33,164 bases of DNA. Origin: an uncultured Mycoplasmatota bacterium. Lineage in GTDB: Bacteria; Bacillota_I; Bacilli_A; RF39; UBA660. Shown piece after piece: positions 1 through 6,294 of the stretch (position 1 is its first letter; each line of letters begins with the position of its first letter). The notes beneath the pieces were generated by a model, which made no database searches, was not told the origin of the DNA, and saw only the letters and a program-made list of their open reading frames with translations. The stretch is from contig CANAXT010000001.1 in the NCBI GenBank assembly GCA_947365915.1, positions 71,347 to 104,510 of the forward strand, given 5' to 3'. The position numbers and the translations under genes are program-made.

Positions 1-45
1 TATATTTTATGCAAAAGTACAAATATTCCCTCAGTTTTCTAAAAA

Positions 46-783
46 TTACTCACTTTCTTCTAATCTTTTTTCTATATCTTCAATACTTGGTAAAGTATTT
101 TCCAAAAACTCTGGTATCTCTGATAATATTTTATATTCACTGACTCCAATAGGTTTATTAATATCCTTTAATGCAAGTTCTGCAGTTACTTTTTTCTTAT
201 CTTTACAAAGCAAGATACCAAATGTTGGGTTATCATTTTCATCTTTAATATACTTATCAACAGCACTTAAATAAAAATTTAATTTACCAGCATATTCAGG
301 TTTGAACTCAGTTGTTTTTAATTCAATTACTACATAACTTCTAACTTTCAAATTGTAGAATAACAAATCAATATAGTAATCTTCATTTTCTATTTCTAGA
401 TGATATTGCCTTCCAACAAAAGCAAATCCATTTCCAAGTTCTAATAATAATTTTGTTATATTAGTCGTTAGTTCTCTTTCAATATCTAATTCTTTCAAAT
501 CTTTATTAGCAGTTATAAAATCAAATATATAAGGATTTTTTAATAACTCTTTTGCTTGTTCATTAGTTGGAGTTGGTAATGTTTCATCAAAATTAGTGGT
601 TTTATTTTCTAGTAATGCTTGTCTTTCATATAATTTACTTGCTATTTGATGAGTTAGTATTGAAACAGACCATCCATTTTCTATTGTTTCTTTTGCATAC
701 CATTTTCTGATTTCTTTATCCTTAACTTTATCTAATAATACTTGATTATGATTCCAAGACAATTTTGCAAGGACTCCTTGCAA
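46..783 (-). pseudogene. YhcG-type PDDEXK nuclease, 5'-truncated
   Basis: This is the C-terminal two thirds of a YhcG/DUF1016 protein, a family of PDDEXK-fold nucleases found in defence and mobile regions. The catalytic block is present: YYIDLLF (D139), then VVIELKT (E154, K156), then the conserved YAGKLNFYLSAVD stretch. Full-length relatives are about 340-370 residues; here 245 remain and most of the N-terminal DUF1016_N region is missing. The reading frame opens at a TTG at 783, four codons after an in-frame TAA at 796-798, with no good ribosome binding site. The residues just after that TTG (LAKLSWNHNQVLL) already match the middle of the family, so the break is a real truncation and not a wrong start choice. 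It is probably a decaying gene, although the nuclease core itself is intact. Confidence 0.8.
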
Positions 784-798
784 AAATTCATCATTTTA

Positions 799-934
799 GA
801 AATCACTTTATTAGGAAAATCATTTCCTAATAAATTTCTAGAATCTTCCTAGTAAATTTTATAACAAGTATTGATTAAATAATAAAATTATCATATATTC
901 TAATTAACGAGTGAGGGATATTTTTAAGATTTTA
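799..934. other. Non-coding stretch with small repeats
   Basis: No gene is visible between the truncated nuclease and the ASCH gene. A perfect 8-bp hairpin lies at 811-830 (TTAGGAAA / TTTCCTAA, 4-base loop). A 14-base near-direct repeat, TTCCTARTAAATTT, occurs at 824-837 and 846-859, 22 bases apart. I could not recover the missing 5' part of the nuclease gene here in any frame. Confidence 0.4.
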
Positions 935-963
935 GGTTTAAAACCCTATTATCATCTGCTCCA
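935..963 (+). other. tRNA-Gly-like 3' tail, possible att remnant
   Basis: The plus strand ends in ATCATCTGCTCCA (951-963), preceded by a GGTTTAAAACCC T-arm-like segment. A 3' end CATCTGC-T-CCA with T as discriminator is what glycine tRNAs of the form GCAGATG... would have. The upstream 45-50 bases do not fold into a D-arm and anticodon arm, so this is not a working tRNA. A 3'-end fragment followed by a terminator is what an integrating element leaves when it uses a tRNA gene. The T-stem pairing is imperfect, so the call is tentative. Confidence 0.35.
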
Positions 964-973
964 TATTGAATTT

Positions 974-1000
974 AAAAGAACTGTAATAAGTTCTTTTTTT
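974..1000 (+). terminator. Intrinsic terminator, possibly bidirectional
   Basis: AAAAGAAC (974-981), an 8-base loop and GTTCTTTT (990-997) form a perfect 8-bp stem that runs into a T tract. On the plus strand it directly follows the tRNA-like tail. On the minus strand it could end the ASCH transcript from 1106. Confidence 0.6.
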
Positions 1001-1105
1001 GTAATCCATATAAAGTCCTCCACATAAATAATCATTGATTTTGATATCATTTTCAAAATTTTAATTTTTCCCTTTCAAAAGCAATTAAATAACATCATAT
1101 TTATA

Positions 1106-1480
1106 TTAATTTGTTAAATATACATAAGATTGAGGATAATAATCAATTCCAAAATCTTTTAATGTTTTTGGAGAGTCGTATACAATTACTTCTCCTAATT
1201 TGTAAGCAAAAGCAATATTTTTATTTTCAAAATATTTCATATATTTAGTCTTTGAAATACCAGAATAATCCTTTGTATCTTTCCATAGTTGGTTAGGTGA
1301 ATTAGAAATTATTTCTTTGACCTCCACTTCTGCTATGACTTTCTTTATAGGAGATGTACTATAGATAACAATTCTATCTACTTCTTTCTTACATTTAGTT
1401 TTTCTATACTCATATAATTTAGTCTGTTCTATAATTTTATTCGCATACTCTGGTTTAATAGGTAATAAAATAGTACACAT
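1106..1480 (-). CDS. ASCH-domain protein
   Basis: This 124-residue protein is a single ASCH domain, a PUA-like fold thought to bind RNA or modified nucleic acid. The family pattern is clear: an LLPIKPEYANKI opening, EYRKTKCKK with the conserved basic residues, IVIYSTSPIKKVIAEVEV, the segment LW...YSGISKTKYMKYF, and a closing DFGIDYYPQSYVY. It starts at an ATG behind GGGAGG, about 10 bases upstream. It lies 63 bases downstream of the PIN-GNAT-ASCH gene on the same strand and has its own extended -10 promoter, so the two are neighbours but not strictly one transcript. The substrate is unknown; small ASCH proteins of this type are common beside toxin-like and mobile genes. Confidence 0.8.
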   Translation of the reverse strand: MCTILLPIKPEYANKIIEQTKLYEYRKTKCKKEVDRIVIYSTSPIKKVIAEVEVKEIISNSPNQLWKDTKDYSGISKTKYMKYFENKNIAFAYKLGEVIVYDSPKTLKDFGIDYYPQSYVYLTN

Positions 1481-1505
1481 GCTATCTATCCTCCCATCTA
1501 TTATA

Positions 1506-1514
1506 ATTATAGCA
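1506..1514 (-). promoter_or_regulatory. Extended -10 promoter of the ASCH gene
   Basis: Read on the minus strand the site is TGC-TATAAT, a perfect -10 with the TGN extension, and no good -35. The surrounding string TGTGCTATAAT is also present before the PIN gene (3028-3038). Confidence 0.6.
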
Positions 1515-1543
1515 CAGAACTTGATTGTTTTTTATTCCTAATT

Positions 1544-2995
1544 TTAACAGTTTACAAGTTTTTGTACTTTACTTGAGTCTACTTTGACTATTGATATAGG
1601 AACATTTATAAGTATCTCGTTTTCAATCAATTTATTATATGATATAGGATTTTCAAGTGTTGTGTAATACTTAAATAATATCAGTTTGGAATTTGAGGAA
1701 AAATTAGACTTGATTTCATTTAGTGAATATACAGTTCTTTTTTTTGCCATATTATATAAATCCCCAGGAAATAAAAAATTAGTAAATATGGCATCTACAA
1801 TGCCTATCGTAGTAATACTCCTTTTATACTCGCTGGCATAAAAGAGCAAAATATCGCCTGGTCTTATCTGCTTTGTATGTGCTTTACAGATGTATGCTTT
1901 TTTAATAGCATTTGCATATGTATTCATTCCATTTAGATCACCGAAAGAAAGCTGATTGAAAGTTTCAGATTCAGGAAATAACATTTCATGATATTGTTGT
2001 CTAATTGGTACAATGAACGTATTTCTATTTGACCAATTAAAGTTAGGATAAGTATTATCATTCATATTTTTTACAAGGACTAGCTCTTCTTCAATGGTCG
2101 AATCTGATTTCTCAGTCATTTTCGTAGTTTTTTGTACAAAGCCATATTCAGAAAGTAAATATATTAAAGCTTCTTGTTTTTCAAACACAGTAACATATAT
2201 CTCATTAACTTTATTTTTTATTGCTTCGTTAATGATTATTCTTATATAACTCTCACCAATTCTATTTCCTGTATTAGCAACTTTAAACGTTGCTATTTTT
2301 AATCTAATATTTTTTTCAAATGGTTCCTTAAAATTTGAATAATCTTCATTCTCATTTTCGATTTTAGTCATTAAAAATGAGGATACATTATTTTTGTCAT
2401 CACGAGTTATATATGCCTTTTTTCCTTCTTGAGATTTCTTTTTATACCAATTTTCAAATCCTTTATAGTCACTTTTTAGAGAATCAAAAAACACGTCATC
2501 TAAATCTATATTATATAAATATTCAGATTGTATAAATGCTGGCGTTCTGATTTCTTTTTCTTCTAAGGGCTTAAATAATTTTATTGCGTCATCAATGCTT
2601 AATACTCTATTTCTGAGATTTATTTTTTTCGCTTTATTTCTTAATTTGCTATCATTAGTAATAAAATAACTAACACAATCTTTATACACTGCATATAGCA
2701 AATTATTATCGATTAAATCATTAGGTATTTTTGAGCAACCGACTAGTTCATTAAAATCATCAGTTGCCTTTGGTGGTCTGTCTATTATATTGTAAATTTT
2801 AACTTTACTATAAAGTATATTTCTTTCATTAGAGTTTTTTATATGACTCAAATCCTCTAGGGTTGATGGATGAATTACAATTTTATATTTATTAGAATCA
2901 TATAGAATCTTTGTAAGTTCCAGTACTCTTTCGTCTACTATTGAATGGTCTTCTCTATATATTAATAGGTTTGTATCCAGTAATATTTTTATCAT
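1544..2995 (-). CDS. PIN-GNAT-ASCH/EVE three-domain protein
   Basis: Three parts are visible; numbering here is from the upstream GTG. Residues 3-142 form a PIN ribonuclease domain with all four acidic metal ligands in place: D8 in LLDTN, E48, D97 and D116 in TND. Residues about 165-310 look like a GNAT acetyltransferase, with a motif-A-like KIATFKVANTGNRIG and a C-terminal EALIYLLSEYGF strand and helix. Residues about 325-484 form an ASCH/EVE PUA-like domain (IVPIRQQYHEMLF, then IRPGDILLFYAS). A GTG at 2998 opens the frame, but AAGGAGG sits 6 bases before the ATG at 2995, which I take as the start (483 residues). This combination suggests a protein that recognises, modifies and cuts RNA, perhaps a toxin or defence effector. 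The domain calls are moderately sure; the role is inference. Confidence 0.75.
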   Translation of the reverse strand: MIKILLDTNLLIYREDHSIVDERVLELTKILYDSNKYKIVIHPSTLEDLSHIKNSNERNILYSKVKIYNIIDRPPKATDDFNELVGCSKIPNDLIDNNLLYAVYKDCVSYFITNDSKLRNKAKKINLRNRVLSIDDAIKLFKPLEEKEIRTPAFIQSEYLYNIDLDDVFFDSLKSDYKGFENWYKKKSQEGKKAYITRDDKNNVSSFLMTKIENENEDYSNFKEPFEKNIRLKIATFKVANTGNRIGESYIRIIINEAIKNKVNEIYVTVFEKQEALIYLLSEYGFVQKTTKMTEKSDSTIEEELVLVKNMNDNTYPNFNWSNRNTFIVPIRQQYHEMLFPESETFNQLSFGDLNGMNTYANAIKKAYICKAHTKQIRPGDILLFYASEYKRSITTIGIVDAIFTNFLFPGDLYNMAKKRTVYSLNEIKSNFSSNSKLILFKYYTTLENPISYNKLIENEILINVPISIVKVDSSKVQKLVNC

Positions 2996-3027
2996 CACTT
3001 TCCTCCTTTCAAGAATTTTTTCCTATT

Positions 3028-3036
3028 ATTATAGCA
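3028..3036 (-). promoter_or_regulatory. Extended -10 promoter of the PIN-GNAT gene
   Basis: On the minus strand TGC-TATAAT lies about 33 bases before the ATG at 2995, with no convincing -35. An AAAGGAGG ribosome binding site follows at 3002-3009. Confidence 0.6.
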
Positions 3037-3102
3037 CATTAATTCAAAAAAGTATGACTATATCTTGAAAGAATCGTAATATCTGTTATAACTATTTATC
3101 AG

Positions 3103-3130
3103 TTGATTGAATCAATTTTTGGAGTATAAT
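3103..3130 (+). promoter_or_regulatory. Plus-strand sigma-A promoter
   Basis: TTGATT (3103-3108), a 16-base spacer and TATAAT (3125-3130). It points into the cationic-peptide frame at 3163 and the structured RNA beyond it, with no terminator in between. Confidence 0.6.
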
Positions 3131-3162
3131 TTTTCACATATGATTATTCATAGGTAAAGTTT

Positions 3163-3249
3163 ATGTATGGGAAGTTAAAGAAAGTGAAAGAAAAGCTTGC
3201 GAAGCTGAAAAAAATACTTAATTTCAAAAAAAACAATGGTAATATTTAA
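3163..3249 (+). CDS. 28-residue cationic amphipathic peptide (candidate)
   Basis: A short frame, ATG at 3163 to TAA at 3247-3249, encodes 28 residues with a heptad-like lysine and leucine pattern (KLKKVKEKLAKLKKIL). It has 11 lysines and one glutamate, so it would be a strongly positive amphipathic helix. A promoter lies 33 bases upstream. The ribosome binding site is weak (TAGGTAAAG). Such peptides can be membrane-active toxins, nucleic-acid binders or accidental frames in an RNA leader. No family is recognised, and A-rich DNA makes lysine-rich frames by chance. Confidence 0.35.
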   Translation: MYGKLKKVKEKLAKLKKILNFKKNNGNI

Positions 3250-3330
3250 GATTTCAAACTCTGTTACAGTTTTCGGTTGGTATAAAAATTTATAGAATAA
3301 TTATATTTATATGAGTTACCAGTCGTAAAC

Positions 3331-3545
3331 TACAACAGGGTTGTATTTTAGATAAAATGAAAGATACACTCAAGTTGTATAGGCATTGGAAATGCCTATT
3401 GTATTCAAAACATTTGCCGTTTTTATTATTATCATAATCTCGGCAAATGTTGTAGAATACCTGCACCTCAGCAGAGACATGTGAGAAATCACATTTCTGC
3501 GATAAATTTATTACAGATTTTCAAAATCTGTAATGTGCATTTTTT
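3331..3545 (+). ncRNA. Structured RNA with multi-hairpin fold and terminator
   Basis: Five paired elements follow in order. TACAAC/GTTGTA lies at 3331-3345. A perfect 9-bp hairpin is at 3379-3399. A two-part stem comes next: GTATTC 3401-3406 with GAATAC 3455-3460, enclosing ACATTTGCCG 3410-3419 with CGGCAAATGT 3441-3450. A hairpin with a GAAA tetraloop is at 3479-3494, continued by GCAGA 3471-3475 with TCTGC 3496-3500. A 10-12-bp hairpin is at 3510-3534. TGCAC (3462-3466) can pair with GTGCA (3535-3539), closing the last two hairpins into a three-way junction directly before a T6 tract (3540-3545). No long frame runs through it. The density of perfect stems and the U tract on one strand argue for a transcribed RNA. 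I do not recognise the family. Confidence 0.55.
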
Positions 3546-3569
3546 CTTTATAAAATAAGAGATAATTCG

Positions 3570-3598
3570 TTTACTACTACATTGGAATGTGGTATAAT
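3570..3598 (+). promoter_or_regulatory. Promoter of the small toxin mRNA
   Basis: TTTACT (3570-3575), a 17-base spacer and TATAAT (3593-3598), with a TGG extension directly before the -10. The expected transcription start is near 3605, giving a leader of about 67 bases before the peptide ATG. Confidence 0.75.
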
Positions 3599-3636
3599 AT
3601 ATTTGGAATACAAGACTTTGTTGGGTGTTTGCCGAA

Positions 3637-3663
3637 CTTCCATTCTTATGGATAGAAGGGAGG
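3637..3663 (+). promoter_or_regulatory. Hairpin hiding the toxin ribosome binding site
   Basis: CTTCC-A-TTCT (3637-3646) pairs with AGAA-GGGAG (3654-3662) around a TATGGAT loop, with a single bulged A and one G-T pair. The GGGAGG Shine-Dalgarno (3658-3663, 8 bases before the ATG) lies in the 3' arm, so translation would be blocked in the folded mRNA. Type I toxin mRNAs such as fst use the same device. Confidence 0.65.
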
Positions 3664-3671
3664 CTTGAGAT

Positions 3672-3764
3672 ATGAAAAAAAGAGTTTTTATTATAAAGAT
3701 TCTAAATAACATTATTCTCATTTTGTTCCTTCTACTTTTATTAGTAGTCGAGATAAAGAAATAG
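3672..3764 (+). CDS. Small hydrophobic peptide, candidate type I toxin
   Basis: A 30-residue frame runs from ATG 3672 to TAG 3762-3764. It has a basic start (MKKR), a hydrophobic stretch of about 20 residues rich in L, I and V, and a charged end (VVEIKK): one membrane helix. Every expression part is in place: an extended -10 promoter, GGGAGG at 8 bases held in a hairpin, and a strong terminator at 3804-3844. An antisense promoter on the other strand faces it. The size, composition and layout match type I toxins (Fst, Ibs, TxpA and BsrG classes), which depolarise or disturb the membrane. The sequence does not clearly belong to any one of these families, so the toxin role is inference. Confidence 0.7.
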   Translation: MKKRVFIIKILNNIILILFLLLLLVVEIKK

Positions 3765-3867
3765 CACCCTAATTCAGTGAATTAAGGTGCAAACCAATTT
3801 GGCGAGCACTCAACTTTGCTTACAAGTCAAGTGTTCCACTTTTTATTTTATGAGGTTTTCCTCATCT
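3752..3867 (-). ncRNA. Antisense RNA, candidate antitoxin
   Basis: A transcript from the minus-strand promoter at 3874-3902 would start near 3867. It would run through the complement of the toxin 3' untranslated region and stop after the hairpin at 3764-3790 (GCACC/GGTGC and TAATTC/GAATTA), which on this strand is followed by a loose U-rich stretch (TATTTCTTTAT). It would cover about 90 bases of the toxin mRNA, including the stop codon and terminator. This 3'-overlapping convergent layout is that of txpA/RatA and bsrG/SR4 in Bacillus. The ends are estimates. Confidence 0.65.
3804..3844 (+). terminator. Terminator of the toxin mRNA
   Basis: GAGCACTCAACTT (3804-3816) pairs with AAGTCAAGTGTTC (3824-3836) with two mismatches and one G-T pair, followed by CCAC and T5. 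Confidence 0.65.
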
Positions 3868-3873
3868 GTATAC

Positions 3874-3902
3874 ATTATACTAGATTTTTTTATTTTATGC
3901 AA
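3874..3902 (-). promoter_or_regulatory. Antisense RNA promoter
   Basis: On the minus strand: TTGCAT (3902-3897), a 17-base spacer and TATAAT (3879-3874). It is close to consensus and points at the toxin gene. No coding frame begins downstream of it, so its product is most simply an antisense RNA. Confidence 0.75.
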
Positions 3903-3926
3903 GTTTTCGAGTTGGAAATTTTTTTG

Positions 3927-4838
3927 TTAATTATCACATTTAATTGTAGATACTCCCTTAGCTTTTTTGATTTTATATTTCTTCCACATATTATTATATA
4001 TGAAATAGAAAATTATCATTCCCGAAGTGCACAATATTAAATCATCTACATCTGCAACACCGATTTGAAATATAAATTGAGTTATTTCAATTATAGAAAT
4101 AATTCCTAAAGATAACATAAAGTTCATAGTAAACTTTTTCACTTTAAACAATTCCATTAAGAAATATTCTAGTGGCATAAATATGAATAAGTTTCCAAAT
4201 ATATTTATTATGATCGAATATAAATTTCCATTTTTTAAAATTTCAATTATCGTTTTTAATGGTATTAAATTTATGCTTTCAATATGATGATATCGTGCAA
4301 ATAGTACCATGTTAAAAAGTAAAATTATGTAATATATAAAAACAATAATTTGCGAAAATTTTGTTACTTTCTTTTTATCTTCTATTTTTTCAACGTAATT
4401 ATCATTATAAATTTTATTTCCTAGTATGATACATATAGAAGCCATTATCATTATCAATAATCTTATAAAATAATTTACTTCTATACTAGAATTGTATTCT
4501 AATCTTAAATAGAAAAGAAACAAAAAAATAGATAATATATATAGCAGTATTGTCAATTTAAAATGTGTGTTAAATTTGTTTGATTTATTTATCTTCTCAT
4601 ATTCAATTAATTGTTCTACTTCGTTTTTATTTTCCTCTCCATTCAACAGTTCTGAAATCTCTATATTCAGTACTTCAGATAGTGGTATTAATAATGATAT
4701 ATCTGGTGTTCCTCTACCTGTTTCCCATCTGGAAATTGCTTTTTCAGTAACAAATAATTTTTGGGCTAGTTCCTCTTGTGTAATTCCTAATTCTTTTCTT
4801 TTTTGTTTCAATAAATTAGATATTTTACTTAGATCCAT
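3927..4838 (-). CDS. XRE regulator fused to VanZ-like membrane domain
   Basis: Residues about 4-60 form an XRE/Cro helix-turn-helix (KRKELGITQEELAQKLFV, then EKAISRWETGRGTPD). After a linker come several membrane helices, and the last 110 residues resemble VanZ: NIFGNLFIFMPLEYFLMELF, then IEITQFIFQIGVADVDDLIL. A GTG at 4850 opens the frame, but GGGTGGGG lies 6 bases before the ATG at 4838, so I use that start (303 residues). It overlaps the end of the upstream membrane-protein gene by 14 bases, so the two are likely translationally coupled. A DNA-binding head on a membrane body suggests a membrane-tethered regulator that senses an envelope or lipid-like signal; the signal is unknown. Confidence 0.8.
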   Translation of the reverse strand: MDLSKISNLLKQKRKELGITQEELAQKLFVTEKAISRWETGRGTPDISLLIPLSEVLNIEISELLNGEENKNEVEQLIEYEKINKSNKFNTHFKLTILLYILSIFLFLFYLRLEYNSSIEVNYFIRLLIMIMASICIILGNKIYNDNYVEKIEDKKKVTKFSQIIVFIYYIILLFNMVLFARYHHIESINLIPLKTIIEILKNGNLYSIIINIFGNLFIFMPLEYFLMELFKVKKFTMNFMLSLGIISIIEITQFIFQIGVADVDDLILCTSGMIIFYFIYNNMWKKYKIKKAKGVSTIKCDN

Positions 4839-5475
4839 TACTATCCCCACCCTTTAATTGACAATAATTTGTTTTTAAATATTCTTCATATTTATTTTTA
4901 GATACTTCGTTTCGTTCGTGATAAGATATCCATATTATATCATCGATATTCAGAATTTCATAATATTTGCCAATACTATAATGAAATTTATCCATCATCC
5001 CAGCTGAATAAGTATACACTTCATCATTGTTTTCACAATAATAGTGCATATCTTCATAGATATCAGTTCTTCTAGATTCTTCATTTATGTTTGTCCCAAT
5101 CCATAATAAAAATATAAAATATAATGGAAGAAAAAATATTGTTGTCACTATTGAAATGCTAATTGAAAACATTTTCATAAATTTACTTTCTCGAAATCCC
5201 ATGATACATAGAATTATGATATTAGAGAAATTAAAGTAGCATTGTAAAACATTTTTGGAGCTTATCCATATTAAAGAATAGATAACACATACTGCACTTT
5301 TATATTTTATTTCTTTATGAAAAATAGCAATAACCGGCATGTTTATCATTATTAATAGACTCATCATGATTTGATATAATCTTCCACCAATGATTAAGTT
5401 TTTAAATATTAAATTATAAACGATAAATAATATTTCTACTATTACAGCATAATAACGAATTAACCTTTTTTTCAT
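4825..5475 (-). CDS. Multi-pass membrane protein, unknown
   Basis: This 216-residue protein has about four hydrophobic segments in the first 130 residues. A soluble tail of about 85 residues follows, rich in Y, E and D (for example YEDMHYYCENNDEVYTYSAGMM). It starts at an ATG behind AAGAAGGAA and has its own promoter at 5499-5527. Its 3' end overlaps the XRE-VanZ gene, so the two probably act together, perhaps as partner or sensor. I do not recognise a family. Confidence 0.65.
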   Translation of the reverse strand: MKKRLIRYYAVIVEILFIVYNLIFKNLIIGGRLYQIMMSLLIMINMPVIAIFHKEIKYKSAVCVIYSLIWISSKNVLQCYFNFSNIIILCIMGFRESKFMKMFSISISIVTTIFFLPLYFIFLLWIGTNINEESRRTDIYEDMHYYCENNDEVYTYSAGMMDKFHYSIGKYYEILNIDDIIWISYHERNEVSKNKYEEYLKTNYCQLKGGDSNGSK

Positions 5476-5498
5476 TCGGATTCCTTCTTTCTGACATC

Positions 5499-5527
5499 AT
5501 CATATTATGAATACCAAAAGAAGTCAC
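5499..5527 (-). promoter_or_regulatory. Promoter of the membrane protein / XRE-VanZ pair
   Basis: On the minus strand: GTGACT, a 17-base spacer and TATGAT, about 24 bases before the ATG at 5475. Confidence 0.55.
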
Positions 5528-5594
5528 CCTATGAATCGTAGAATTTTAAAAAAATTTTTTATATGTATATTTCTCATAATTTTCATTGTAATTA

Positions 5595-5621
5595 TGTTAT
5601 AATATAAATAATTACAGGAGG
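5595..5621 (+). promoter_or_regulatory. Extended -10 and RBS for the plus-strand gene
   Basis: TGT-TATAAT (5595-5603) with no good -35, then a perfect AGGAGG at 5616-5621, 7 bases before the ATG at 5629. The leader would be only about 20 bases. Confidence 0.6.
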
Positions 5622-5628
5622 CTTTTAT

Positions 5629-6213
5629 ATGGAATTAAAAGAAAAACTAAAAGAGTTAAAGTTAAGAATTTTGGACTTACCTAATTCTACAAATAGAGGG
5701 TACGAATTTGAAGCTGAGCTTAAAGATCACCCCATTGGTAATCAACACATTTACAAGCTTCATTATGTTCAATATTATAGAATGGGTGAACGCTATGGAT
5801 GGCATGAAAATAATATCGGTATGGTCGATTGGCCATGTAGTCCTTTTATGCTACCTGAGAAAATGAGCAGAGAGGATGCTTTTAAAGTTTTATCCTATTT
5901 AACCGACTTTGTAGAAGCTAAATTACATTTACGTCCATGTTCGTATCAAAGCGTTTCCACATTAGATGGTATATTAAACTTAGAGAGACTTGGTTTTACA
6001 AGGCCACATTCAGATCCAGCTCCTACTGAAGTACTCTCTTTATTTACAGTGGATGGAAGAGTCCAACTTTTCAAAAAAAGTAGATATTATAGAAACTATT
6101 TTGAATGGTATACAGAGAATGTTACATTAGATGAAGTAAAGGACATCTATCAAAGATGTGGAATTGAATTTTATGATGTAAAGTTTAACAATCGACAATT
6201 TGTAAAAAAATAA
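5629..6213 (+). CDS. Hypothetical soluble protein
   Basis: This 194-residue protein has no signal peptide or membrane helix. It is rich in aromatic residues (HYVQYYRMGERYGWHENN, YYRNYFEWYTENV) and has an amphipathic helix (SREDAFKVLSYLTDFVEAKL). It is the only long gene on the plus strand in the window and has its own extended -10 promoter, an ideal AGGAGG and a strong terminator, so it is a complete one-gene unit. No catalytic motif or family is recognised. Confidence 0.7.
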   Translation: MELKEKLKELKLRILDLPNSTNRGYEFEAELKDHPIGNQHIYKLHYVQYYRMGERYGWHENNIGMVDWPCSPFMLPEKMSREDAFKVLSYLTDFVEAKLHLRPCSYQSVSTLDGILNLERLGFTRPHSDPAPTEVLSLFTVDGRVQLFKKSRYYRNYFEWYTENVTLDEVKDIYQRCGIEFYDVKFNNRQFVKK

Positions 6214-6237
6214 TCAATTCATACTTTATTTTTATTC

Positions 6238-6269
6238 AAAAAATTAGAACAACTCGCTTCTAATTTTTT
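6238..6269. terminator. Bidirectional terminator
   Basis: AAAAAATTAGAA (6238-6249) and TTCTAATTTTTT (6258-6269) form a perfect 12-bp stem around an 8-base loop. It serves the plus-strand gene ending at 6213 and the minus-strand MFS-like gene ending at 6295. Confidence 0.8.
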
Positions 6270-6294
6270 GTTTATACTTATTTACTTACCAATC

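Noticed and set aside
935-963. A working tRNA gene
   Set aside because: Only the 3' tail resembles a tRNA; no D-arm, anticodon arm or matching 5' acceptor strand is present, so I list it only as a possible remnant.
3181-3250. Left part of the 3,100-3,900 region as a decayed transposon end
   Set aside because: No similarity to the tnpB element ends, no transposase fragment in any frame, and the promoter-hairpin-terminator order fits an RNA gene better.
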